DNA from: an uncultured Eubacteriaceae bacterium
GTDB lineage: Bacteria > Bacillota > Clostridia > Lachnospirales > CAG-274
Length of the DNA stretch: 13,691 bases
Direction of reading: 5' to 3'
NCBI GenBank assembly: GCA_947565475.1
Contig: CANOGI010000028.1
Location: 1 to 13,691, forward strand
A program made the translations under genes and the position numbers. The notes below the pieces were generated by a model. It was not told the origin of the DNA. It ran no database searches and saw nothing but the letters and a program-made list of their open reading frames with translations. Of this stretch, positions 1 through 6,980 are shown one piece after another; position 1 is the stretch's first letter, and each line of letters starts with the position of its first letter.

Positions 1-32
1 AAAACAATTTTTATCTCGCCTCCTTTTGCTCC

Positions 33-54
33 TTTTCAAGTGATTTGACTATAA
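33..54. repeat. 22-bp motif shared with 5414-5435
   Basis: TTTTCAAGTG and TTTGACTATAA separated by one variable base. It ends 59 bp downstream of the thiH stop. The partner copy ends 62 bp downstream of the PepSY gene stop, and weaker similarity continues from each copy toward its gene. Confidence 0.5.
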
Positions 55-112
55 ATCTAAAAATCAATAAATTTATTAACTATAACGCTCTCGCTTTCTA
101 AATATTCAATAT

Positions 113-1261
113 TTACACATATATATAATCAGTGTACACGGGCTGTAAACCTCTTTCCACTATAGCTGAACAAACTTCTTTAACGCTTCTTGGGTCTGAA
201 ATCTCGAACTGCTCGTCGCCTTTCGTTTCCTCCTCGTGACCTCCCACTCCAACGCTTACGCCCGCCGAAATCTTCGTCGCCGCCATACCGATAACGTTGT
301 CTCTGAATCCCGCTCTTTCTCTCGTTGATATAGTAATACCGGCGAAAGGCATAAAAAGACGATAAGCGAGCATAACCTGTAAAAGCTGTTTCTCATGAAC
401 GTCGTTGGGGTTGTTGTCCTCGTTGTTTATATATGGTCTTAACCTCGGAAGAGAAAATGAAATCTCAGCGTGAGGATATTTTTTTCTTACTAAATCAGCG
501 TGAAGCCCCGCGGCGAAAGCGTCTTTCCTAAAATCAGAAAGACCGAGAAGCGACCCGAAGGCGACCCCTCTCATACCACCGATTAAAGCTCTTTCCTGGG
601 CGTTGAATCTATATGGGAAAACCCTTTTCGGCCCGCTTGGATGTACCGTCTCATATTTAGCCGTATCATAAGTCTCCTGATATACGCTTACAAAATCCGC
701 CCCGCACACTCTGAGAAAATTATACTCGTTTGAATTCAACGGATAAATTTCTATTCCTATAGTTGAAAAATATTTTTTAGCGATTTTTACGGCCTCTCCA
801 ATATACTCAACGTTTGACTGCCCCGCACTCTCTCCCGTGAGTATAAGAATTTCCTTAAGCCCCGATTTAGCTATAGCTTTCATTTCTCTCTCGATTTCCT
901 CATAACTAAGTTTTCCCCTCTTAATCTTATTCTTACAGTTAAACCCGCAGTAAACACACTCGTTCTCACAGTAATTGGCGATATACAAAGGAGTAAAAAG
1001 GCATACTGAATTTCCAAAATGTTTCATAGTCTCTATTTTTGCCTTTTTCGCCATAGGCTCTAAAAAACTCTCCGCCGCTGTTGATAGAAGAACTTTTAAA
1101 TCCTGAAAATTTAAGTATTCTTTATCAAGAACCCTTAAAACGTCGTCTTTGTTATAAACATTATAATCATAATCTGAAACCTCCAAAAGAACCCGATCCA
1201 TTATATCGGAATCTATCCTCTCCATTCCCTCACGATATTCCATAAAGTCAGCTTTACTCAT
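113..1261 (-). CDS. thiH: 2-iminoacetate synthase ThiH (radical SAM)
   Basis: ThiH cleaves tyrosine with a 5'-deoxyadenosyl radical to give p-cresol and 2-iminoacetate (dehydroglycine), the C-N unit of the thiamine thiazole ring. It is the anaerobic alternative to glycine oxidase ThiO. The 382-residue product has the radical SAM cluster motif CENECVYC (C98, C102, C105; CX3CX2C), followed by GFNCKNKIKRG and the TGES segment (about residue 142) expected for the SAM-binding side of the barrel. The length is normal for the family. The start is supported by GGAGG seven bases before ATG. It is the last thi gene in transcription order and is separated from thiG by about 230 bp of repeat DNA plus a further 130 bp, so it may have its own expression control. 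Cytoplasmic. Family assignment is very secure. Confidence 0.96.
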   Translation of the reverse strand: MSKADFMEYREGMERIDSDIMDRVLLEVSDYDYNVYNKDDVLRVLDKEYLNFQDLKVLLSTAAESFLEPMAKKAKIETMKHFGNSVCLFTPLYIANYCENECVYCGFNCKNKIKRGKLSYEEIEREMKAIAKSGLKEILILTGESAGQSNVEYIGEAVKIAKKYFSTIGIEIYPLNSNEYNFLRVCGADFVSVYQETYDTAKYETVHPSGPKRVFPYRFNAQERALIGGMRGVAFGSLLGLSDFRKDAFAAGLHADLVRKKYPHAEISFSLPRLRPYINNEDNNPNDVHEKQLLQVMLAYRLFMPFAGITISTRERAGFRDNVIGMAATKISAGVSVGVGGHEEETKGDEQFEISDPRSVKEVCSAIVERGLQPVYTDYIYV

Positions 1262-1344
1262 AAAATAACCTCCAAAATAATACTATAACGGTTCGCCAAG
1301 CTTCTAACAGAAAACAATAAAAACTTTCTTACCTTATCAGGTTC

Positions 1345-1522
1345 AGTCAAGACTACTCGAATTTTCGCGTAACAAAAATAATCGTAACCGGCGGCGAATG
1401 TATTCGCCTTTGTATTCAGAATGAGGCTGGTCGCCCTTGCAACCTGGCTTGCACTCCCACTGAATACAAGAAATAAGTTCCCCCGCTTAAAAAGCAGGGA
1501 ACTTACTCTGTCGGTTAAAATT
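1345..1522 (+). repeat. structured intergenic repeat, copy A
   Basis: This 178-bp unit shares long blocks with 5029-5180 and its end with 7040-7100. It contains several inverted repeats. GGCGAAT/ATTCGCC is at 1393-1408. An outer stem TGTATTCAG/CTGAATACA (1411-1419 with 1460-1468) encloses TGCAA/TTGCA (1438-1442 with 1449-1453). A long hairpin pairs TAAGTTCCC with GGGAACTTA (1474-1505). It lies between thiG and thiH, so the minus-strand thi transcript would carry its complement in the thiH leader. Confidence 0.8.
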
Positions 1523-1560
1523 CGTCTATTTATTGAATTTTCCTTACTGTTTAACCGTAA

Positions 1561-1597
1561 GTCAAAAACTATTCATATCTTTATTTCATAAAGAACC
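1561..1597 (+). repeat. fragment of the intergenic repeat family (5' end only)
   Basis: The stretch matches 4621-4657 with few differences (both contain GTCAAA, then TTTATTTCATAAA). It lies just beyond copy A in the same orientation, in the thiG-thiH spacer, and looks like the leading end of a second, mostly lost copy. Confidence 0.55.
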
Positions 1598-1628
1598 TCA
1601 TATAATCGACTTCTTCAAACTCATACAG

Positions 1629-2399
1629 TCAGTCCTGTAAAAAACCAGTAAGAGGGCTCGACGCTTCGGCGGTATCGAGCACTCGTCCAGGTCCAGAGAG
1701 ATAAGCGAGCCTGCCCGCCTCTATAGCGAGCTTAAAGGCTTTAGCCATTTGCTTTATATTTCCCGCCGTAGCGACCGCCGTGTTAGCCATAATAGCGGAA
1801 ACACCAAGTTCCATAGCCTCGCACGCCTGAGACGGCTTGCCTATGCCGGCGTCAACAATAATCGGCAAATCAATTTCCTCAACAAGCATTTTTATAAACT
1901 CTTTCGTGACAAGTCCCTTATTGCTTCCGATAGGGGCGGCAAGAGGCATAACAGCGGCGGCGCCGCTGTTTTCAAGCTGTTTCGCTATGATGAGGTCAGG
2001 ATAAACATAAGGCAGAACCACAAAACCCTCCTTTGATAAAATCTCCGTCGCCTTAACAGTCTCGTGATTATCCGGCATAAGATACTTTGAGTCATTGATT
2101 ATCTCAATCTTTACAAAATCCCCACAACCTATTTCCCGTGAAAGTCTCGCAATCCTGACAGCTTCCTCGGCATTTCTCGCCCCTGAGGTATTAGGCAAAA
2201 GAGTGACGTTTTCGGGAATATAGTCAAGTATATTTGCCTCTCCCCCGCTGTTCGCCCTGCGCAGTGCGAGAGTTAAAATTTCAGCTCCTCCCTCTTTCGC
2301 CACAGCCTCAATAAGGTCAATATTAAATTTTCCTGAACCTAAAATAAATCTTGAGTTAAATTCCTTACCGCCTAATTTAAAAACATCTTTACTCATCAT
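1629..2399 (-). CDS. thiG: thiazole synthase ThiG
   Basis: ThiG condenses 1-deoxy-D-xylulose 5-phosphate, 2-iminoacetate from ThiH and sulfur from ThiS thiocarboxylate to form the thiazole phosphate. The product is a 256-residue TIM-barrel enzyme of usual length. Visible family landmarks are LGSGK near residue 20, the FVKIE segment with the Schiff-base lysine (K97 if the first Met is used), the VLPYVYPD segment, VMPLAAPIGSNKG and the phosphate-binding VDAGIGKPSQA and MANTAVA segments. Two adjacent ATG codons begin the gene; AAAGGAG lies four bases before the first and seven before the second, so the second (position 2396) may be the one used. Downstream of thiSF on the same strand, it presumably belongs to the same pathway unit despite a 287-bp gap. 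Confidence 0.96.
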   Translation of the reverse strand: MMSKDVFKLGGKEFNSRFILGSGKFNIDLIEAVAKEGGAEILTLALRRANSGGEANILDYIPENVTLLPNTSGARNAEEAVRIARLSREIGCGDFVKIEIINDSKYLMPDNHETVKATEILSKEGFVVLPYVYPDLIIAKQLENSGAAAVMPLAAPIGSNKGLVTKEFIKMLVEEIDLPIIVDAGIGKPSQACEAMELGVSAIMANTAVATAGNIKQMAKAFKLAIEAGRLAYLSGPGRVLDTAEASSPLTGFLQD

Positions 2400-2686
2400 A
2401 ATTCTCCTTTAAAAATTTATATATTTGCAGTCGTCAACTTATAACAAAACAATAAAAAAGCGAACAAAACTAATCTCAATAAACCTAATATAAAAAGATT
2501 TTTTAGTTTACGCCAAAAATTTAACAAATCACTATAAAAATAGACAATCTTGCCGGCTAAAAATTATTTTGACTGTGTTACCTTTCAGCAAATTATATTA
2601 CCATACGCCTAAGAAAAAAATTTTCAGTTCACATCCCCCTCTTATTTCCAAACTCGCTGACTATATCGGTGAAAACCCGAACACGC
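2400..2686. other. 287-bp AT-rich spacer between thiF and thiG
   Basis: No gene is visible. On the minus strand a perfect TATAAT (complement of 2592-2597) occurs but has no acceptable -35 box 16-19 bp upstream, so it is not called a promoter. A weak hairpin with a short T run can be drawn across the thiF stop (about 2670-2695) but it is not convincing as a terminator. The spacer is unusual because thiF and thiG are often packed tightly. Confidence 0.4.
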
Positions 2687-3487
2687 TTACGGTTCATTCT
2701 GTCCAAGCAAAAGCCTTAATATCATATTAGCTTGATGCCCCGCGCAGACCAATACCCGGGGGGGCATAAGCCCCGTTCCAAAATCCGCCCCCGTCTCAAA
2801 GTCCCCGCATACATAAAGATTTCTCATTCTCTTTTCGGTTTTTATATTGTTTGCGCTATCATATCCCGCCATGCCTGAAGCGGATACAATCTTTGTCTTT
2901 GGCATATTAAGCATAACCGAATTTACAAGCATAGCTTTGTCCACCGGATTGTCAAACGCCTCGCATATCACGTCAAAGCCGTTAAAAAGCTCAAAAACAT
3001 TATCTTCCGTGACTTTAACATTTTTTACACTAACCTCTATAAAAGGATTTATCTCCTCTATCTGAGTTTTAAGAGCGTCTGTTTTCGGCATACCTATGTG
3101 CTTTATATAATAGCTCTGCCTGTTTAAATTACTTGGTTCCACAATGTCAAAATCCACTAAAAATAATTTTCCGACTCCCATTCTCGCGAGGCTCACCGCA
3201 ATGTTTGAGCCGAGTCCGCCAAGCCCCGCCACAGCGACTTTAGACTTTTTAAGTACTTTATGGACTTTAGGGGTGTGCCTTGCCGACATCATCGCCTCAA
3301 GCTGTTTTTCAGGAGGAAATACTCCCTTTTCGATTATATGAATCTCGTCGTTTTCTTTGATTGGAAAATCCTCATTTACCTGAAAACCGTTTAATATCAT
3401 AACAGTATTCTCTTTAGGAGGAAAAGCGGAAAATAAAGTATTTCCCGAGACTTCCTCTCGTTCCCCATTGACAAAAACCGAAATCAT
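2687..3487 (-). CDS. thiF: ThiS adenylyltransferase ThiF with N-terminal ThiS-like domain
   Basis: ThiF adenylates the C-terminal glycine of ThiS so that it can receive sulfur as a thiocarboxylate. From the chosen start (MISVFVNG) the protein has 266 residues. The first roughly 60 residues form a ThiS/MoaD-like beta-grasp domain lacking a terminal Gly-Gly. They are followed by an E1-like Rossmann domain with the nucleotide-binding VAVAGLGGLGSNIA motif, the LVDFD acidic strand end and the NLNRQ segment that contacts ATP. This is the compact family-2 ThiF architecture. A longer frame opens at 3514, but the ATG at 3487 is preferred: it has GGGGGAGG five bases upstream and starts just after the thiS stop (TGA, one base, ATG), implying translational coupling. 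A CxxC zinc pair as in E. coli ThiF is not evident. Confidence 0.93.
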   Translation of the reverse strand: MISVFVNGEREEVSGNTLFSAFPPKENTVMILNGFQVNEDFPIKENDEIHIIEKGVFPPEKQLEAMMSARHTPKVHKVLKKSKVAVAGLGGLGSNIAVSLARMGVGKLFLVDFDIVEPSNLNRQSYYIKHIGMPKTDALKTQIEEINPFIEVSVKNVKVTEDNVFELFNGFDVICEAFDNPVDKAMLVNSVMLNMPKTKIVSASGMAGYDSANNIKTEKRMRNLYVCGDFETGADFGTGLMPPRVLVCAGHQANMILRLLLGQNEP

Positions 3488-3488
3488 A

Positions 3489-3683
3489 TCAGCCTCCCCC
3501 AACGAAGCAAACAATTTCTACCTCATCGTCATCTTTTAATGTTGTTTTCTCAAATTCCGTTTTCGGAACAATTTTGCCGTTTACCTCAACGGCTACTCTG
3601 TCGGCGTTATAATTTTTATCTTTAATAAAATTCAAAATGCTGACAGGCTCCGAAAGTTTAAAATGCTTTCCGTTTAATTTCAT
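3489..3683 (-). CDS. thiS: sulfur carrier protein ThiS
   Basis: ThiS is the small ubiquitin-like sulfur carrier for the thiazole ring: its C-terminal glycine is adenylated by ThiF, converted to a thiocarboxylate and consumed by ThiG. The 64-residue product has the beta-grasp pattern (MKLNGK at the start, VAVEVNGKIVPK in the middle, DDDEVEIV near the end) and finishes in Gly-Gly-Gly, whose last two residues match the required C-terminal diglycine. The start has AGGAGG eight bases upstream. It is the first gene of the thi cluster and lies immediately before thiF. Its GGG-GGA-GGC end codons double as the thiF ribosome binding site. Confidence 0.94.
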   Translation of the reverse strand: MKLNGKHFKLSEPVSILNFIKDKNYNADRVAVEVNGKIVPKTEFEKTTLKDDDEVEIVCFVGGG

Positions 3684-3708
3684 AAAAATATCCTCCTGTT
3701 TTTTGAAT

Positions 3709-3739
3709 ATTATAGTAAATTAGCGATTCCCTCTTTCAA
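3709..3739 (-). promoter_or_regulatory. candidate proximal promoter for thiS
   Basis: On the minus strand TTGAAA (complement of 3734-3739) and a perfect TATAAT (complement of 3709-3714) are separated by 19 bp, slightly longer than ideal. Initiation would fall near 3702, about 20 bases before the thiS start, bypassing the terminator upstream. Inferred from sequence only. Confidence 0.45.
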
Positions 3740-3807
3740 ACAAAGACAAACGCTCCTCGGCATAAAACGGTTTTATTGTTTTCTCGCCTACATCGTCTTA
3801 TATACAC

Positions 3808-3838
3808 AAAAAGGGCTACACCCGTGGTGGTGTACCCC
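3808..3838 (-). terminator. intrinsic terminator/attenuator in the thiS leader
   Basis: On the minus strand GGGGTACACC, a six-base loop and GGTGTAGCCC form a nine-pair stem with one G-G mismatch, followed directly by TTTTT (complement of 3808-3812). It lies between the strong promoter at 3979-4007 and thiS. It can therefore act as an attenuator for thi expression, end a short RNA of about 165 nt, or terminate readthrough from the gene at 4015-4395. Confidence 0.72.
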
Positions 3839-3972
3839 ATAAATTGCTTCCGTCGCGTATTCAAATATTCTGTAAAAAATTTAAAGCCAAACCGAATACA
3901 TTTAAAATATCAGGTTTTTATAATCTAAAATATTTTTCTTAAACCAGTATCATTATATTCAATTTACCGCCC
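3813..3972 (-). ncRNA. uncharacterised leader RNA or small RNA before thiS
   Basis: The region from the predicted start (about 3972) to the terminator (ending about 3808) would be a transcript of about 165 nt. It contains a possible GTATTC/GAATAC stem (complement of about 3856-3897). I looked for TPP riboswitch hallmarks (CUGAGA, and ACCUGAU followed by a GCGUAGGGA-like end) and did not find them in order; an isolated ACCTGAT occurs but nothing pairs correctly around it. Function is inferred from promoter and terminator placement alone. Confidence 0.35.
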
Positions 3973-3978
3973 GAATAA

Positions 3979-4007
3979 ATTATCTCACACTAACATATAT
4001 ATGTCAA
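3979..4007 (-). promoter_or_regulatory. strong sigma-A-type promoter upstream of thiS leader
   Basis: TTGACA (complement of 4002-4007) and GATAAT (complement of 3979-3984) are spaced exactly 17 bp on the minus strand. Initiation is expected near 3972, giving a leader of about 290 nt before thiS that contains the terminator at 3808-3838. The promoter begins just after the stop of the gene at 4015-4395. Confidence 0.75.
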
Positions 4008-4014
4008 GTGTTTT

Positions 4015-4395
4015 TTATTTTTTTTGAACAGGGGAAGCCCCCTTTGTCTGAGAAATCTGAAGCTCAGTGGTCGGAAACTTTGAGTTCATCTCCTCAATAG
4101 TTGAGGAGTCAAGTGAAAAAAGCTCTGAGATATTAGCGCTTGAGGCGTTGCCTTTAGCGATGATACTACTTGCCAAATCACCCGCGTCAATGTCTGAAAC
4201 ATCATCAAAATTATCCGCGCTTATGGCGGATTCCTCAAAAGAATCGTTATAAGCCTCTTTTTCCGCCTGCTCTTCCTTTCTCTTTTCCTCTTCAGGATCT
4301 ATATAATTATAAAAACCTCTTTTTATTATCTGCGACTTATTTAAAAAACTTCTTGACCACGCCCTTAACTCTTCAGGTGTTTTAAAAGTTGCCAT
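4015..4395 (-). CDS. hypothetical acidic protein, 126 residues
   Basis: I do not recognise this protein. The first 45 residues are mixed basic/aromatic (SRSFLNKSQIIKRGFYNYID). They are followed by a highly charged Glu/Lys stretch (PEEEKRKEEQAEKEAYN) likely to be helical, then a long Ser/Asp/Glu-rich segment with little predicted globular content, and a Lys-rich tail. There is no signal peptide and no membrane segment. GGTGAG lies close before the ATG, and the frame is open over 126 codons with codon use like its neighbours, which supports it being a gene. It stands alone between two gene-poor regions; thiS is 331 bp downstream behind its own promoter, so operon membership is not implied. No function is proposed. 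Confidence 0.7.
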   Translation of the reverse strand: MATFKTPEELRAWSRSFLNKSQIIKRGFYNYIDPEEEKRKEEQAEKEAYNDSFEESAISADNFDDVSDIDAGDLASSIIAKGNASSANISELFSLDSSTIEEMNSKFPTTELQISQTKGASPVQKK

Positions 4396-4620
4396 ACTCT
4401 CACCTTCTTGCGTCTTAATTTTACCTCCCGATACGTATTTGAAAATTCCTTAGCGTTTATTGAAATCAATAAACATAAAATTCCCGAAAACATAATTTCT
4501 ATTTAACCGTTAAACCGCTAAAAAATCATAAGAAAATAATCTCTCCAAAAGGCAACGTTTCCCGGCTTTTCTGTTTTTTAATTTCCTGTGTACTTTGGTT
4601 TTCAAACACGATCTGATTTA

Positions 4621-4750
4621 GTCAAAGACTGTTCGTATTTTTATTTCATAAAAACACTTTAAACCAACGGCGTTTTATAACGCCTTTATACTTAATGCAA
4701 ACTCAAGCTTCCATTAAACATAAAAATAAGACTTACTCCATCGGTTAAAT
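4621..4750 (+). repeat. degenerate copy D of the intergenic repeat
   Basis: It begins with GTCAAAGACT like copies A and B and ends with CTTACTCCATCGGTTAAAT, matching the CTTACTCTGTCGGTTAAAA end of copy A. A short hairpin GGCGTT/AACGCC (4669-4684) replaces the GGCGAAT/ATTCGCC hairpin of copy A, so sequence has diverged while the stem is kept. The central multi-stem block is mostly lost. Confidence 0.6.
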
Positions 4751-4941
4751 TCTTTTCTTGGCTGTTATAATTGAAAATTAAAAGAACTTTAATTGAATAT
4801 AAAAAAACTTTAAAGAAAATAATTTTTTATTAAACCTTAATATTTGGTTCTTATAATTAATTTTAGCACTTCTTTGAAATTTTAGCAATAGGCAAATTTA
4901 AGTAAATATAATAATCTTTAAGAGAAAAAGTTATCCAATAT

Positions 4942-4996
4942 AAAAGGGTGTCTGAAAACCCGCCTACATATGCTAAGATTTTCAGACACACCTTTT
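4942..4996. terminator. strong symmetrical hairpin, possibly a bidirectional terminator
   Basis: AAAAGG plus GTGTCTGAAAA (4942-4958) pairs with TTTTCAGACAC, one bulged A and CCTTTT (4979-4996), giving 17 pairs with a 20-base loop. T runs follow on both strands. The nearest genes (stop at 5497 and start at 4395, both minus strand) are several hundred bases away, so it could equally be the remnant of a small inverted-repeat element. Confidence 0.5.
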
Positions 4997-5028
4997 TGAG
5001 ACTTGATGGTCGTGTTAATCATAAAGTT

Positions 5029-5180
5029 AGCCAAGACTACTCGAATTTTTGTATAGCAAAAATATTCGCCTTTATATCCAGAGTGAGGTTGGTCGCCCTT
5101 GCAATCTAGCTTGCGCTCCCCCTGAATACAATGGTAAGTTACCCCCCCTTAATAAGCAGAGGACTTCCTCTGTCAGTTAA
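5029..5180 (+). repeat. structured intergenic repeat, copy B
   Basis: This copy matches copy A from GACTACTCGAATTTT through the GGTCGCCCTTGCAA block to the CCTCTGTCAGTTAA end. It keeps a stem CGAATTTTTG/CAAAAATATTCG (5042-5066) and the inner GCAA/TTGC hairpin with altered loop bases. It lacks the GGCGAAT hairpin of copy A. It is downstream of the PepSY gene (minus strand) in gene-free DNA and in the same orientation as the other copies. Confidence 0.78.
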
Positions 5181-5413
5181 ATATTGCTGTCTCTGTCAAA
5201 AAAATATTTTCATTCAGCTATGAGCAACATTTCGCTTAGATGAATGCACGCCGGTAATTTTTTATATATTCGGCAAATTCTATCACCAAACTACTTGAAA
5301 ATAAACAAAATGAGGCAAGATTAAAATTATTTTAACGAGATAACAAAACCTAAAACCTATGCCAACTGACACTAACACTTTAAACAGGATTTTAAACCTC
5401 CGAACTTATTCAT

Positions 5414-5435
5414 TTTTCAAGTGTTTTGACTATAA
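5414..5435. repeat. 22-bp motif shared with 33-54
   Basis: Differs from the first copy at one base (T for A at 5424). Same orientation and nearly the same distance after the stop codon of a minus-strand gene as at 33-54. Confidence 0.5.
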
Positions 5436-5496
5436 GCCCAGAATACATAAATGTCTTCAATACATACCCTCACAATATTATGATATGACTTTTTAA

Positions 5497-6918
5497 TTAT
5501 TTTTGTTCAGACTCATACTCCATCACTTTACCCGTATCGGCGTTTATTTTAAACTCGTACTCCATTCCTCCAGCTTGATACTCAATCTCATACACGTATA
5601 TACCGTCATCATAATCCTTTTTCTCTTTTGTAAGCACAGCGTCAGACTTATTTATATTAGCGTGTTTTAACGCTATATTTTTAGCTTCCTCAATACTTAT
5701 ACCGTTTTCATTTAAATTACTTACTTTCTTTTTCTCATCTTTTTTAGAATTATTTTTTAAGTCAGCGTCAAATTTTATTACCTCATTTGTTTCAGCATCA
5801 ATTTCATACTCATATTCCGTACCATCTTTATAAAACTCAATCTCATAAACAGCCCTGCCGTCCTCATAATCTTTCTTTACCTTTTTAAAAGTAACCTCGG
5901 TTTCTTTAAAGCCAGCGTGATTAAGCGCCACTTCTTTGGCCTCTTTTAAATTAGTGTTTTGCCCTAATAAATTATCATTATCACCTTTAGAAGCGTCTTT
6001 CAAATCAACGTCAAATTTTATTACCTCATTTGTTTCAGCGTCAACATCATACTCATATTCCGCACCGTCTTTATAAAACTCAATCTCATAAACAGCCCTG
6101 CCGTCCTCATAATCTTTCTTTACCTTTTTAAAAGTAACCTCATTTTCTTTAAAGCCAGCGTGATTAAGCGCCGCTTCTTTAGCCTCTTTTAAATCCGTAT
6201 CTTGTCCTGATAAATTGTTATCACCCACAGGTTCGCTTGGTTTCTCTTTATCAGAGGAATTAAAGCTGTCAGCGTCAGTTACAGTAGAGTTAATAAAATT
6301 TCTCAATGTTACGGTTTTTGAGGAAGAATCCCACAAAACCTCTTTATTCATAATTTCCCCTATAGACCTCAAAGGCAAATACGTGCTTCCATTGTAAAGT
6401 ATTGGATAAATTCTTTCACCTGAAATGGAGTAAAACTCTTTTTTAAAGTTTTCTATCAATATAGTAAAATCAGGGCGTTCCTGTATAATAACTTTTTGCC
6501 GTCCAATATCTTTGTTAGGAGAATTAGATGAAACAGAATCTCTTTCTCCGCTTATGCTAATAATCTTGTTTTTTTCATCCCAGTTCACATTTTTGCCCAT
6601 AAGCTCCCCGACAGCTCGTAAAGGCAAATATGTCACGCCGTCATATAAAATCGGATAAATCGCTTCCCCCGCGGCATTTTTAAAATATATATCGCTTCCG
6701 TCCATTATAATTGAAAAGTCCGAGCAAACCAAAGCGTTTCTCACCTTTGAATTATCACTTAAAGCAACCGTTTTCGGCAATTTTGACTCATTCTCATTAA
6801 TTGATAATGTTATTTTTTTGTTATCCCCGTCATAAGCCTCCGTATAGATAACAGGCAAAGAATTTAAACTTAACACCATAGCGATAGAAAACGCCGCTAT
6901 TGATAAATACTTTTTCAT
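5497..6918 (-). CDS. secreted protein with two stalk (copper amine oxidase N-like) and three PepSY domains
   Basis: From the chosen start the product has 473 residues. Residues 1 to about 29 form a signal peptide (MKK, then a hydrophobic core AAFSIAMVLSL). Two copper-amine-oxidase-N-like domains follow, each with the signature YPILYDG/NGxTYLPLR, then GELMGK or GEIMNK and a VxWD turn (roughly residues 65-125 and 150-210). After a Ser/Asp-rich linker come three PepSY-like repeats (about 240-310, 320-390, 400-473), each with EAKxxALxHA, KKDYxDGxxVYEIE and a final Asn/Thr-rich strand. It has no anchor motif or C-terminal membrane helix, so it is probably released or loosely wall-bound. The frame opens at a TTG at 6942, but the ATG at 6918 directly before the signal peptide, with AAAGGGG upstream, is preferred. 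PepSY domains are thought to bind or inhibit peptidases; the specific role is unknown. Confidence 0.88.
   Translation of the reverse strand: MKKYLSIAAFSIAMVLSLNSLPVIYTEAYDGDNKKITLSINENESKLPKTVALSDNSKVRNALVCSDFSIIMDGSDIYFKNAAGEAIYPILYDGVTYLPLRAVGELMGKNVNWDEKNKIISISGERDSVSSNSPNKDIGRQKVIIQERPDFTILIENFKKEFYSISGERIYPILYNGSTYLPLRSIGEIMNKEVLWDSSSKTVTLRNFINSTVTDADSFNSSDKEKPSEPVGDNNLSGQDTDLKEAKEAALNHAGFKENEVTFKKVKKDYEDGRAVYEIEFYKDGAEYEYDVDAETNEVIKFDVDLKDASKGDNDNLLGQNTNLKEAKEVALNHAGFKETEVTFKKVKKDYEDGRAVYEIEFYKDGTEYEYEIDAETNEVIKFDADLKNNSKKDEKKKVSNLNENGISIEEAKNIALKHANINKSDAVLTKEKKDYDDGIYVYEIEYQAGGMEYEFKINADTGKVMEYESEQK
5766..6198 (-). repeat. in-frame tandem duplication within the PepSY gene
   Basis: The blocks at about 5766-5955 and 6009-6198 are nearly identical at the nucleotide level and offset by 243 bp (81 codons). 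They encode PepSY repeats 2 and 1. The third repeat (about 5497-5720) is clearly related but much more diverged, so the duplication of the first two is recent. Confidence 0.88.
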
Positions 6919-6980
6919 TAATAGTAAAACCCCTTTCATCAATACTATGGATAATTAAAACTTTACATTCAAGTTAAATA

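Larger units (their letters stand above)
4396..5496. other. 1.1-kb gene-free region rich in repeats
   Basis: No convincing gene is present on either strand. Contents, listed separately: a degenerate repeat copy (4621-4750), a long hairpin (4942-4996), a well-preserved repeat copy (5029-5180) and a short motif shared with the window start (5414-5435). The remaining sequence is very AT-rich (especially 4760-4930) and shows nothing identifiable. Confidence 0.6.

Noticed and set aside
1332..1345. Minus-strand TGAACCTGATAAGG before thiH resembles the 3' part of a TPP riboswitch.
   Set aside because: No CUGAGA element, no pairing partner and no GCGUAGGGA-like end are nearby; the upstream side is occupied by repeat copy A. 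At most a relic.
1749..2036. 95-codon plus-strand frame inside thiG.
   Set aside because: Antisense shadow of a conserved enzyme gene; no independent support.
2592..2597. TATAAT in the thiF-thiG spacer as a thiG promoter.
   Set aside because: No acceptable -35 box at 16-19 bp; isolated matches are expected in such AT-rich DNA.
3513..3514. Longer thiF start at 3514 inside thiS.
   Set aside because: The ATG at 3487 has a far better ribosome binding site and aligns with the start of the ThiS-like domain.
1345..5180. Repeats considered as a CRISPR array.
   Set aside because: Copies are 120-180 bp, widely separated and not regularly spaced, with no short direct repeats or spacers and no cas genes.
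6919..6942. N-terminal extension of the PepSY protein from a TTG at 6942.
   Set aside because: No ribosome binding site precedes it, and it would place extra residues before a standard MKK-type signal peptide.
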